DNA of 64,000 bases, taken from positions 1,524,129-1,588,128 of the forward strand of contig OY101119.1 of assembly GCA_956465555.1 (NCBI GenBank), read 5' to 3'. The position numbers and the translations under genes are program-made. The DNA is from Nitzschia sp. pyKryTriq1 (taxonomy: Eukaryota; Bacillariophyta; Bacillariophyceae; Bacillariales; Bacillariaceae). The notes under the pieces are model-generated. The model was not told the DNA's origin. It saw nothing but the letters and a program-made list of their open reading frames with translations, and made no database searches. This document shows, in pieces, positions 52,503 through 63,990 of the stretch. The stretch's first letter is position 1; every line of letters begins with the position of its first letter.

Positions 52503-53918
52503 GGCCGCTTCAAACAACGACAACAACAGCAACAGCAACAGCAACAGCAGCCTTTAGAGTCTGATATAATTGCTTCCCACAAGGATGGACCGAAACTCGA
52601 GGGAAATGAGAGCGTGACTTGGTGAATAGGATGCAATCAGAAGAATTCTCGCTTCTACATGAAGGTGTGTCAACAACACCAACGTTCACCCGCTTCTGTG
52701 CCAATTTTGTTGTGGGCTGCAACCAACAAGCTTCCGATTATTATTATTATTCCGTGACTTGAAGAAGCTGGGAATTAATGTTTGGTAAACGAGACCGTAG
52801 AAGTTAATTACAATTCCCGCTCAATTCAAATCATTCCACACGAACAATTTCACTCACAAGCAGGTAAATTACCTCAATACACGAATATTACATAACAATT
52901 TTACTTAGCAATGGCATCATGTGGTGTGACATCATGAGATTCTTGTTGTCTGGGTTCGCGCGCTTTTTGCAACAGTGGAAAGACTGGTTTCGTACTGCAC
53001 TGAACCGAGCGAGCGCGCGTGCAGGAAGACCTGCCATCCCGCCCGGCGCGGTACCAGTACGGGCGGGGTGGGCTGTGTGGGTTGCTGGGCCAGCTACCGG
53101 TACCTGGTACCGTAAGCCCCAATGAGAAAAAATAATTCTCTCTATCTGTAGACTGTAGACATATATAACTCTACCAGTGCTGGTAGGGTTATACGATTGG
53201 AGTTAATTTGGAATTGATGATGATAATGATGATACAAATTGGTAGTCGCTATTCCACCCATTGGTGATGTGAGTTTTGGAGGAGCTCGACTGACCTATCA
53301 CTGGTTTGATGCTTGGTAGAATTTGATGCCTTGATGCCTTGTTGGTCACTTTCCATACTTCATTCCACCTAGCTCTCCTGGTTCATTCCGGCACCTACTA
53401 CTGGTTATTTCCTACTGTACCTAGGTAGATTATGTAGTGGCCTCCATGCACGTAGTGCTCCAGTAGTACATCCAGGTTGCGTCGCCCTCTCGAGTAGTTG
53501 CGGACAACTGAGGGAGGCCCAGCAGAGAAAATACCACACCGGTGGACATAAACAAATAATAATAAGGGTACCAGTGCAGCACATTCTGCGTGCATGCTGT
53601 GTCCTGTGTCCTGTGTCCACCTACCGGTAAACGACCAGCCACTTCTTTGAAAAGAAGTCCATTGAGTCGGCTGTGGTTGTTCACGACGACCGACGGAGTG
53701 ACGACAGATTCGATGATGCTAATAAACAACATTATTTCTTGCGCCGATGTTGGGTGTTGGGTTTAGATTTCAGCGCAAACGCCACATATCTTCACATCTT
53801 CCGACTGTACTGTCGGTTATTGCAAAGCTGGTGAAAAAACACCTGTACGATCTCTGCTGTAGAATACTGACTTCGTACACTACTCGTCTCAACCGGAAGA
53901 CCAAGGAACTTTTCGACG
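52503..53918. other. Spacer with palindromic array
   Basis: Divergent upstream region of the proline-rich gene and SND3. An array lies near 53049-53112, with GTACCAGTACGGG and CTACCGGTACCTGGTACCG. A CTACCGGTAAACG site lies about 300 bp before SND3. No gene. Confidence 0.45.
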
Positions 53919-55201
53919 ATGCGGTGCAGACTAATCAACGTTGCCGCACTTCTTGGGTGCATCCCTTCGATAAGAAGCCAATCTGATGCCAACATTTTTG
54001 GACTTGCGCATCGTTTCTCAATGCCGCCGGCCGCTGGCTCTCATGTCTCTAAAGGGCTTCCTATGTTGCATGTGCGTGGTGGGGCGTCGGGTACACATGG
54101 CGTTGACGGCACAGAGGTTAGTGTTTTGAAATTTTTTGAACCTTGCAGGCACGCCCTCTCCAAGTACTGACCCAAGATGCCAATTTCAGGATCACATGGT
54201 GGAGGAAAACTCAGAGGAGGAGTATGACGAGTATGATTTAAGTGATGAGGAGGGCGATGCGTCTGTCAGCGAAGTAAAGGGGATGGACGACTATCTAGAA
54301 CCATATTTTATGTCTCCCTCGGTGCAGCTTTACGCCACCTTCGGGTGTATGATACTTGGCAAAAAGATTGATATGTTCAGTCCATTGGTCGTAAAGCTGA
54401 TCAGGTAAGTTCGTTGGAATGAATCTGATGGCTTGGTGTGGTGAATCAATGAATGAATGAATGAATCAATCACATCTTTAATTTTTGCGTGAAATCAGGT
54501 TTGCATTTATTGCCCAAATTCTAGTTCAGGTACTGTACGCTTCATTCCCACTTCGAACCAAGCAATACCCATTCCGTTGACCTAACCCTTCCCGAATCTA
54601 TGACAGCAACTCTTCATTCTTTATGTTCGTCTCGCTGCGAAAAGGAAGCGAGACATGACCACAATTGAAGTTCGAAATCCTATGTCGGACGTGCTCACGT
54701 CACAATTGCAGCTTGATGGTAATGCGCGCACGATGATAAAAAAGCTTTCATCCTCCTTTTTGTCATCAGAGACAACCATGATGGATTATGATCTGAAGCA
54801 GGCGTCCAATATGCAAGGAGGTGTCATTTTAACCATGGGATTCATGTGGTTTCTTCATTTCAAACTAGACAAAGTGCAGCCCCTTTTGATTCAGGTTTGC
54901 ATGGGGCTCCTGCAGCTGATTTATAGTCCTCTATTCCAAGTTTACGTAAGTTGTTCCGCGAAGAAAACGAAGGTCGTAATGCAAGATTGACTCATGAATC
55001 CTGTGCTCTTTTCATATACTTTACCTTTAATGGTAGGTTCTTGGTAGGAATTTAGAGCGTCCGTTTAAGAACCCATCGAGTCCCGCCCGGACGCTCAATT
55101 TTTCGGGAGAGCAGTCAAACCAGGCGGCAGGAACTTTTGACAATCTGGCCGAGCGCACATTACAAACAGATGATACCGATAAGTTGACGAAGGCAGCGTA
55201 G
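53919..55201 (+). CDS. SND3: SND3/Pho88 family ER insertion protein with signal-peptide-like extension
   Basis: Five exons: 53919-54116, 54190-54404, 54499-54529 (31 nt), 54607-54945 and 55037-55201; 315 residues. SND3/Pho88 acts in SRP-independent targeting of membrane proteins to the ER. The family core runs from exon 2: SVQLYATFGCMILGKKIDM, then FAFIAQILVQ from the 31-nt exon, QLFILYVRLAAKRKRDMTTI, YDLKQASNMQGGVILTMGFM and WFLHFKLDKVQPLLIQ, with VLGRNLERPFKNPS at the end. All junctions are GT-AG and in phase. Unusually, 66 residues precede the acidic linker: a hydrophobic start (MRCRLINVAALLGCIPSIRS) and a HVRGGASG motif, which I often see in signal-peptide-bearing diatom proteins. Classic Pho88 begins near the first membrane segment. 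Location could be ER or plastid-surrounding membranes. Confidence 0.82.
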
Positions 55202-55556
55202 AGTCGATGGTCAAATGAATGAATGAATGAATACGGCCTTGGCACTAAGAAAGGAGTCGTATGGATTCCACTGGCATTCGACGTGAAGAAAACGTCTGCA
55301 TTTTGCGCCTTTCAATGATTTCCTATTTAAGAAGAAACGCACTTCCTGTAGAGCAGCATATCCCTTAGATTGACGAAATTAGCATGATTCGTACTTCAAA
55401 AACAACAGGCGCACCTTTTTGAAATTCTATTGACAGTCAGGCTATTTATTTGCTCGATTGATTGAAAAGCAGTAAATAAAAATAAGTCCTTCGGCAAATG
55501 CGCTACGCTTCCGATGTTCAGAAAAGTCCCGTCCAAATCCGATGATACTAAAAATG
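55202..55556. other. Spacer after SND3
   Basis: Starts with a GAATGAATGAATGAAT microsatellite at 55217-55232. Nothing else recognised. Confidence 0.4.
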
Positions 55557-55785
55557 GCAGCAGTCCAATTCTTTGTTGAATCGCGCAAGTGAGCTCGATG
55601 AAGGATGCAAGCATAGAACTAGGTCTCTGCAGATGTCCGGATTAGCGCTGATGATCGCGTACGTGTGAAAAGAGCACTCTGAATCAATCGGCGGACTGTC
55701 TAGCGGCGCAAGAAATATTAATTGCTCTCGACCGTAAAGGTAGTAACTAAATTAGACAGTGCACTTTTTTGCTGCTTTACGATGT
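55557..55785 (-). repeat. Dispersed repeat family A, copy 3, inverted
   Basis: Reverse complement of 50349-50613 with scattered differences. Together with copy 2 it brackets about 5 kb containing the proline-rich gene and SND3 in inverted orientation. The 49-bp arms that flank copy 2 are not present here. Confidence 0.8.
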
Positions 55786-58403
55786 ATGATTTACTTACTA
55801 GTAACAAAGTATTTTTCCCGCCGTAAATTTCGTCCCCGTTCAGTGAAAAGTAATTTGCGTTTTGATTTCCGTATCTACGGTGATTTCCGTATCCCAAGCC
55901 TTACCCATCCCGCCCGGCTAGGAACTAGAATAAAATGTCAAGTCTTAGCAAGCTATTCCCGGGCTGATTTTGTTCCTCCGAATGGACAACGTTCAGCTAC
56001 GGCCACTGTCCAATCTGAATTCTCCTTCGTTTCTTCCAGAAGCACAAGAAACACATTTTTGCTGTGATTTTTCAGGTTCATGACATCCAAATATCTATTC
56101 ATGCGCTTTCGATGAATATTTCTGTCCAGAATGAGCTACACGATCAATCGTTGCGGTGATATTCCATCTCTGTTCCTTTCAAGAAGTCGCAGTAGCTGCT
56201 TCCTTCTTCCTCATCATCTTTTGAAGTCACGACCACGACTAATACATTCTTTTTCACGACGTGATAGTCCTCCCCGCCATCACCATCTGCACCGTTTATC
56301 AAAGGAGTTCGAGTTTCGACAAAGCTTTTCGACGACTTCTCGTTATGTATACGAACTAATCTATTCTCATAAACGAGTGACAACGATGTATAAAATTATT
56401 TCTGTTGAGATCCTCTAACCACAACTAGTGCTAAAGATACGATAGAAAATGATTACAATGCATGGTATGATTCACCTTGCATGGAGAGTCTGTCTGACGA
56501 TTACTTGATCGACGTCGAGTGAACATCACTGCGTGCAATACAAATCACATTAAGATTTGTTTACCGCTTGTCTTGGCAGATGAGCTTTCCCCTCCCGTGA
56601 ACGAAAATTACAACCTGCTCGTCATCACTAGCAGCTAACATCGATGTAATTGCAGATATCATATTTCCAAGGCTGAATGTTCTTTTCTTTTTATTTCATT
56701 TTTGTGATATTGGCTAGTTGATAAGCAAATGTTCTTTATTGTAGTCCCTCTACGCATGAGATCTACTTTGATAAAGTATCGTTTTTTGCGAATTTGGTCA
56801 ATAATTTTTCTCTGGGTTTTGCTTCCGAAAGCGAACGTGCCTTGATTGATGACCCTTTGTGAATCTCACGCCTAGATTCTATGTCGAAGCCTAAATTGGC
56901 CAGTTGGCGAAGAATGTTTGGAAATTCACGTCTCTATGCACATAATACGTTACTCATTTCAATTGTCGCCACAACTCAGAACCTAATTTCCAATCAAAAA
57001 TGTTCTATATTCACAGCAAAGCGAAAGATCATTTCAAAGTATCAAAAGCAGAGATAAATCTATGTTTCCATAATGATCCTACTGCTGTCAACCATTCAGA
57101 AATATTCTCTGCATTGAGATCGGCGAGCTGAGCACATTAGCTAGCTGTCTCACGATGTGAAATTATATCAAGGATTTCAGTTCTAATTCTAAAAGAAATT
57201 CGAGCTACGTGCGATTTGAAAGGCATTTCAAACGATCACGAGCTATTGCGATGCACTGAGCTACCAAAAACGAAAAGAAAGGCTATTATCTCGTATGTAG
57301 CGTGGATTCTTCTTATTTTTGCTTACGATATCATCGACTACTGGAACATAAAAAATGAGATAACTGCTAGCAGTCATTATGCTAGAAAAATTTTACTTTG
57401 TCTGCCCGAAAGAGTCGGTTCGATTGAATCATCCGCATCACTGGAACAAGACCAGTCAACCATAGCATTTGCGTTGTTGCTATAGTTCTAGTGAGGTACT
57501 CCCAATCTTCCTATTCCATGTAACGTTTACTAATTTGAGAATTAATAGAAAACCTAGATCCGCTTAAAGCCAATAATTGATAAAAATTATCCTAATAACA
57601 GCTCTAGCGAAGAAACGATTGAAAGCGTACAACGAAATAAAACGTCCCAAAGTGACGTTTAAAGATAAAATTTTACCAATTAAAGTCACACTTGCAATCA
57701 CACTATTCCGGCCTGTTGATCGATATTATGCCTCACATTCAGGTCGAAAAGTTGAATTTTTCCCTCCTTCGGCCGTTGTGGGGCTTCCTGCCATTTCAAA
57801 ACCGAAAATCCGACATACTGTCAAGGATTAAGGCAGCCTCGTCATCAGGTATGGGAACAATACAATTTGAAACAATCTGGCTTCTTAGTATCAAATCAAT
57901 GCAATCTTATAGATTAGGGTGAACAATTCCTTCGTTGAGTAATTCTCGTACGTCGCAAAACCATGTCAGCTGCATACAGTTAAGAAAGACTGTTGCAAGA
58001 TGTGGGATCCATCGAAGATTCCAGCTGTACTAAGAAAAAAAATTAAATGAACACGACAATTGCAGCTACCGGCAGTATCAGGATAGGCGTTTATCTCGAC
58101 GGTGATGCCACAAGGGGGCTTGCGAGAATAGTCCCAAAGCAAAGTAATCGGAGGCAGACTAGAAGGGGAACCATGATCGAAAAATACGTACCGGTAGAAG
58201 TACTGTGATTTGAACTCGTTGCGCTAAACTTCTTATCCGCTGGCGCTAATTCTTTCGGTGTCAAAAATAGGAATGGCGCTTTGTACCAAAAGCAGGCCGG
58301 GTAATCTTGAAACAGAATAATCGTTGTCTATTAAGACGGCCATTCTGAGTAGTATGGGTAGAGGGTCCGTAAAAGACGGGCTGTGAAGCAACGATGGCTT
58401 TCC
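55786..58403. other. Gene-free, visibly AT-rich stretch
   Basis: Frames of up to about 100 codons exist (for example 55759-56067 and 57577-57831), but none has a domain and several start only at non-ATG codons. I see no repeat structure between 56.1 and 58.3 kb. It may be decayed mobile DNA. Confidence 0.45.
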
Positions 58404-59160
58404 AAAATATGGATTAGCCTTTTTCACGCCTATGAATCCTCTTGTTTTTAGCGGCAATATTGTACTTTGAAAGACGAACCTATTTCAGAACTTGATTTTG
58501 CCATACACACTTGGACGGCATGTCGTAGGGTCGCAGAATCCAAACAAAATTTATATCGATCTGACGCTTCACGACCCAAAAGGGAGAATATGAGAGAGGT
58601 TTGGCGAATATTGTATTTTGAAAGACGGACCCGTTTTGGAACTTGGTTTTTGCCCTACGCACTTGGTTGGCATATCGCAAAGTTGCAGGATCCCGAAAAA
58701 ATTGATATAGATCCGACGCTTAATTAACGACCAAAAGGGCGAATATGAAAGGCCTTGCAAAATGTGAATTAGCTGCCAGCTTCTTAGCATGCGAATGCTC
58801 GTATTATGATTTGTATGATCATACTTGGAAAGATTAAGCCATTTTGTAAAATCTTTGCTGCTGTAGTGGTTTTCCCATGAGGAATGTTACTGGAGGCAAA
58901 CAAAGTTCATAACGAGTCGTCACTCAACGTCCGAAAAAAGAGCAAAATCATGTATGACAAAATACCGATAAGCCAGCTAGTCAAGTCTACGAATAAGATT
59001 TTCATCGGCAGTAATATCAATCATACTTTAAAAGTCTAAGCCGTTTTGTAAAATGCTTTCTGCCATTTTGAAATTGGTATGTACTACAGATCCGAACAAA
59101 ACTGATAGTGATTAATCGCGTGCCGTCCCAAAAGTGAGCAGTCAAATTTCTCGCGCCATC
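58404..59160 (+). repeat. Degenerate tandem repeat, about four units
   Basis: Units begin at AATATTGTACTTTGAAAG (58456), AATATTGTATTTTGAAAG (58607), ATCATACTTGGAAAG (58819) and ATCATACTTTAAAAG (59020). The first two are 151 bp apart and align along their whole length (GACG-ACC, TTGGAACTTGATTTT, CACTTGG-GGCAT, GATCTGACGCTT, CCAAAAGGG-GAATATGA). The last two are longer and more diverged, but keep the ATCC-AACAAAA and CCAAAAG-GAGCA blocks. Confidence 0.7.
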
Positions 59161-59661
59161 GTCATCACGGCCACACGCATCATTATGGTCGCAGACAATT
59201 GAAGAGGAGTAGAAAACAACGATATTGTGCATCTGAGAGTCTAGGTCGTCTCACGGTGAAACTCGCCCCTAGTCGTCGCTACCTCTCTTGTGAGGAAGAA
59301 CCACCACGGATACTTTTGGAATTTGAAACGGGCAAAAGAACAGAATTCCACGATGCCTCTCTTCCGACATGTGCAGCTTTCGGTGGTGATGATCAAGTTG
59401 GTTCTCTACTCGTAGGAAGTAGGTAGGGGCTGGTAAAAAATCGTCGAGTCAAACACGCGTACAGGCGAGTGCTTGAAATTCACCAGGAACCCCACTTAGC
59501 ACCGCTCTAGAGAATAAATAGCCGCGCCACTTTTCATTGCGTCGCTAGTCAGGCACATGGAGAAACCTGCTACAAAATTATAAAAAATCACGCTGTGCCT
59601 GCTGGGGTTAGGGCTTGGGACGTGTTAGCGCTACTTCTAGAGCTTGTGAGCCGTATTTCAT
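59161..59661. other. Spacer 3' of the MRH lectin gene
   Basis: A short frame at 59199-59426 begins at ATG but has no domain. Nothing else recognised. Confidence 0.4.
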
Positions 59662-61458
59662 TCAGATCACTTCGCGTGGGAAATCGGGAACACACTTGAT
59701 AACTTGCTTTTTGGCAATAGGTGATCTGAAGAGGGGATGGTGGCACAAGGCTGGAATACTCACGTAGGCCACATAGTGGCACGTTGTATCCTCTTTAACG
59801 GTCATTTCGACATGGCCCCCACAGCCATACTTCACAGTCGTTGAACGCTCAATTAGACCTTCCCCGACTTCGCCAGCCTTAATGGCAGAACCTGTGACAT
59901 CGGCGTGGTCGCAGACGTCGCCCCCGGCATACTCCTGGAAAAAGAAAGCTCCGTTGCCACCATGAATTACCGGTGTTCGCGATCTAGTTTTCGATTTGCT
60001 CTGTGCACTACTGGTGTGTAGAGTTGTTGTATTTACCACATTCATCCACTCCTCTTCTTTGGGCAAACGAAGCAGTGGATTGAATTTTCCCAAAATGTGT
60101 TCTGTTTCTATGGCCGTGCTTGAAGTCCCAGATACACGATCTAAAAATGTCACCTCATGAAACTGTCTGATGTATTTTCCTGGACAGAGCTCGTAAACCC
60201 ACCTACAATTTCCCAATCAATGAGACACACCTGCATACGTCCAAAAACCTACTGTCACCGTACTGACTGGCTGTGAAACCTTGACTTACCATGCTCCAGT
60301 GCCAAATTGAACACATTTCTTCCGCTTTATTCCAAAAGTCATGTCCAAGATTTCGGATATTGAAAGATTTTCAACCTCCTGGGCTTCATTATGAAGATGG
60401 GAGCCGTCCAAGCTAATGGGTGGGGCAAGATGGTATTTTTTCCTCCGACTACCCGTATCATCGCACAACAGAGGCGTGCAGATTGTGATAGTATATGTAC
60501 ACATTTGCTTCTTTGATTCGGCCACGCCCTGTACGTACACCAAGTCTGTTTCAAAAGGTTCTCCTTCGTAGAGCACCGTACCCTTGTTCTTTGCGGCGGG
60601 TGCTGGGGAGCAGCATCTAAGATGGGCCAACGTTTCGCGGTGCTTCCCAGTCTCCAGGCAGATGTCCCCGCCAACAAATTGTTGGATTACCTCGTTTTCT
60701 TGGCCGATGAATGTTGCCTCCTTTGTTTTCGTGGAAGTCAGCCTCCTCTGTCTGAAGTCGCCGAGATTTGTGACGTCTTCCACCTTGAGAATCTGGTCTT
60801 GGTTTCCCAAGCCTTCGAGTTCTACGTGAAACTGCGTCACTCTTCCTTCATAACACCACTCGTATGACCACCACCCCTGATGCATTTGAGCACACATTCC
60901 ATGGAGCTGAGCAAGCCTATCATATATGCCATCGTCAAACGTAGTGGTGGTGTCTGTATTGGCCATGAGAGCATTAGCATTCGTCTGAACTACATTTTCG
61001 CCAATCCTAATTTCCGTCGATGCCATGTGCTTGTCCGCCAAGATGGGAGGTGCAAACATGCCTTTGTCTAGGGTCGTTGGATCTAACTCATCTTCGTGAT
61101 ATGATCGACAAGAGAAGAATTGACCTGTGACATCCATCACGTGCAAAAAGAATGGTTCAAATTCATCAAGTTTGTCTGCTACGTGGGGGAGCCTGAGAGG
61201 AAGCGACGCCAAGCGGCCCGCAGTTGCCCGGCTGAACCCCCCATACGGAGATCCATAGGGGCTATCGGGGTCTAAAGACGCGAAATCGTATTCCTCGTTG
61301 TCTGCATTGAAAGAGGCATTCGCTAGGCTGCAGGCGCTCTGATTGATCAGGAGGGAGGTCGCAGTGAAGAAACCAGCAATGATATTCTTGCCGTGCGGCC
61401 TGACCTTCCATTTACTCCGATCGTTGGTCGTTGGAATCCGAATATTCATCTCCCTCAT
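59662..61458 (-). CDS. OS-9/erlectin-type ERAD lectin with two MRH domains
   Basis: Two exons: 60290-61458 and 59662-60202 (intron 87 nt), 569 residues. OS-9/Yos9 and erlectin read trimmed mannose on misfolded glycoproteins and hand them to the HRD1 complex. A basic start is followed by a hydrophobic segment (KNIIAGFFTATSLLINQSAC, about 24-43), a late signal peptide or anchor. MRH 1 starts near 190 with GWWSYEWCYEGRVTQFHVE. MRH 2 begins at the exon junction (TGAWWVYELCPGKYIRQFHE). Each has the W-x-YE-C/Q-F-H core, then GG and a C-x-C/Y-x-x-x-x-x-TP-like late block (CTYTITICTPLLC; CHYVAYVSIPALC). Two MRH domains point to erlectin (XTP3-B) more than OS-9. There is no KDEL-type ending (VPDFPREVI). 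Confidence 0.87.
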
Positions 61459-62239
61459 CTCTTCAAGGGTTGGATTGGGAGTGTGGATTCAGCTATGAAG
61501 GTACTGTATTATATTCGTACAGACTCTGTCCATTATTCTCTCTCTACTCTCTACTCTCTTGAGTGCTTCGTCGGGGGCGCACGGTGTCGGAGGGTAGAAC
61601 GGAGCCTCCGTGCTATTCGGTATGATTCATGCGTGAATCAAATGAGTCGAGTCCAATTGATCAATGGAGTAAATAATAATATATATGGGTTCGGTGTGAC
61701 TCCTCAACTAGAACGTGGGAGTCACTGACGAATGGGCAAACCAAGACTAGACAAGATCAAGTGACGCTACGACGGCAAGTGGTAAAGATCTTTTCTCTTC
61801 TTGAGAAGCTTTACGGTTGAGAAGCTTTTCTGTTGAGAAGCTTTTGTTCGTCAGTGACTCAATCGATTCCCATATGATTCACTTGACTCACACTCACACG
61901 GAGGCTTCGCAACATTGGCTCTCTGACACTCGGTACTGTACGATACTCTGTCGATTCGCTTCTTGACATGTGGGCGTGTCCACGAAGCGTGGGAGCTGAA
62001 TGTACAACCAGTCGTAGCTTCGAAAGCGATCGTACTGAAGTGGCTTAAGAACCGAATGAAACAACGAGGAATTTCGGTCAAGCTTCCGCAGATGGCTGAT
62101 CAAGATTTTAATCAAGTAGAAGCATTGGATCGTGGTGAGAATGATGGCTGGCACATTATTTTTCTTCTCGAGGGGGTGCTCATATATTCGAGCATTGGCG
62201 TTCCAACATCATGCTAGCTTTTGGTTCCTTGATGCTAAA
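61459..62239. other. Promoter side of the MRH lectin and start of a relic-rich tract
   Basis: No gene. Holds a 14-bp inverted repeat (GAGTCACTGACGAA at 61719-61732 and its inverse at 61847-61860) and a 16-bp tandem repeat. Confidence 0.4.
61801..61848 (+). repeat. 16-bp tandem repeat, three copies
   Basis: Units TTGAGAAGCTTTACGG, TTGAGAAGCTTTTCTG and TTGAGAAGCTTTTGTT follow one another exactly. Confidence 0.75.
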
Positions 62240-63990
62240 GCGGATCTATTTCGAGATCTTTCGATGCCGAGAGTGCAGACAATTATTTTTTGTCCCAAGG
62301 TTGGATTTTGGTGCCATCTTCTTGGCGGTGAGAATGGTGACTGGCACGTCATGGGTGCTCTAATTGGCCTGACACATGGGGGTTGCTCGAATCAAGGAGG
62401 ACGGAGGATGATACAGGTGAAAGTCTTGTTCGACTCTGCCGGAGTGATTTTCGTCTAGTGGTGGAAGTCTACAATTTACATGCGCCAGTCCTTTCCCAAT
62501 GGTCCTACAACAAAGCAGTTTGTGGCGTAAGATTGTTGGATGGGCGTGGCATGACGAGAGGTGGCGTCAACGCTGAAGTCGTGCTTTTTCGAGATGTGGA
62601 GATGCGCCGAGCTTACTAGTTACTAGTTCTAGAGCTTGCATGAATGGGGGGGAGAGAGAGTGGGCACGATTGCAATTGGAGGTCAGAGATCCCTGCCTCC
62701 TGGATCCCCCCGTCGAGATCAATTCATAGTTGAAATGGGGGTTCAAACTTCAAACTGGTTGCCGACTGTGTCATCGTAGGGGCTGGTCAAAGTCGAACGC
62801 GCGAGGATTGAATTTGGAACTGTTGCAGTTGGCCAAGGTCAAGACTGTGCATCGAACCCAAGCCGTTAATCTTGGTAGTTGGCATGGAGCTGGAGTCGAC
62901 TGACAATCTTTTCGTCTCGGCCCATCGTGCAGCGTGGACCACACCTGCTGGGCGCTATCACAATCTGCGATGAATCATCCATATACGATCTTCGTGCCGT
63001 CGCACTGTTGGTCCTCGCCCGATTATTTTTGCGAATGATAATGATAGCTCTCTGTACAGCCCTTTCCGTTCCCAAGCCGACGATTACGATTCCGGCCCTA
63101 CTTACACGCGCTCAGCATTCTCGTTATGCCGAAGAACTGTATGCTTGATATCAGCAAAGTGATACATTCAAATACATTCAACTTGCCGAGGCATCAGTTG
63201 GAGCAGCCACTGCCGTCGCGTTGAAGCTTGCTTGTAGTCGGTACCAGAAAGCAGTTCAGGGGCTCAAGACAAGTGAAACGTTTTTCAACACTGCCGGAAT
63301 GATTTTCATCTCTAGTAGTAAGTCTACTACAGGTACGAGTATCTACAGGCGAGAGTCTTTTTCCTTCTCGAACGTGCTCAGGAATGCGAGATCGCATCAA
63401 AAGAGTACTTGATGCTGGAACGATCGAAGCCTGTCGAGCCGCGCCCTTTGGAGTACCTATCGTAGTTCAATGGTCCGCGCGGGTACAAAGCAAGTTTATT
63501 GAATGGCACAAGATTCGAGATTCTTGAATGGCCGTGGCGCGAAGTCGGGCCTAATGGAGATGTTTAGATTCACCGAGCTACTGGTCTCGAGAGCTTGCAA
63601 GAATGGAAAGAGAAAGTGGGTACGATTGCAATTGGAGGTCTGAGGCGCGGATTGCTGTGGTCGAAATCAGGTCGTGACGCGGCAGGGGGTCTCAAAGGAA
63701 GGAACAAAGAAAAATCGAATGAGCATGTCGTTCCTCGACTCTAAAGCGTGAAGGACTATCGGGCAGCCTTGTTTGTGGGGATCTATTTCGAGATCTTAGA
63801 TGTCAAGAGTGTAGACACCACTATTTCCCGTCCCAAGGTTGCAATGCGGTGCGTGCCATCGTCTTGGTGCGTCAAACCCGGTTTGGACCGACACATGGGG
63901 GTAGCTCGAACCAAGGACGATAGACGATTAGGCAAGTGCGAGCGTCGAGTGACGGCCTTGAGAAAGTCCGGAACGCCTTGAAGTAGAGCC
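62240..63990 (+). repeat. Serially duplicated, decayed block (two to three copies)
   Basis: 62241-62410 aligns with 63779-63935 (shared GGATCTATTTCGAGATCTT, GTCCCAAGGTTG, GTGCCATC-TCTTGG, GACACATGGGGGT-GCTCGAA). 62430-62690 aligns with 63290-63640 (CTGCCGGA-TGATTTTC, CAATGGTCC, ACAAAGCA, AGAGCTTGCA-GAATGG, ACGATTGCAATTGGAGGTC). Some frames look coding-like (for example SVGAATAVALKLACSRYQKA in one copy) but stops and shifts interrupt them all. It may be a decayed repeated gene or element; no family identified. Confidence 0.65.

Noticed and set aside
51827-52564. 245-codon plus-strand frame opposite the proline-rich gene
   Set aside because: Antisense shadow of a low-complexity exon with strong codon bias.
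57216-57831. Two frames of about 85-90 codons in the AT-rich interval
   Set aside because: Both start only at TTG and have composition expected of AT-rich non-coding DNA.
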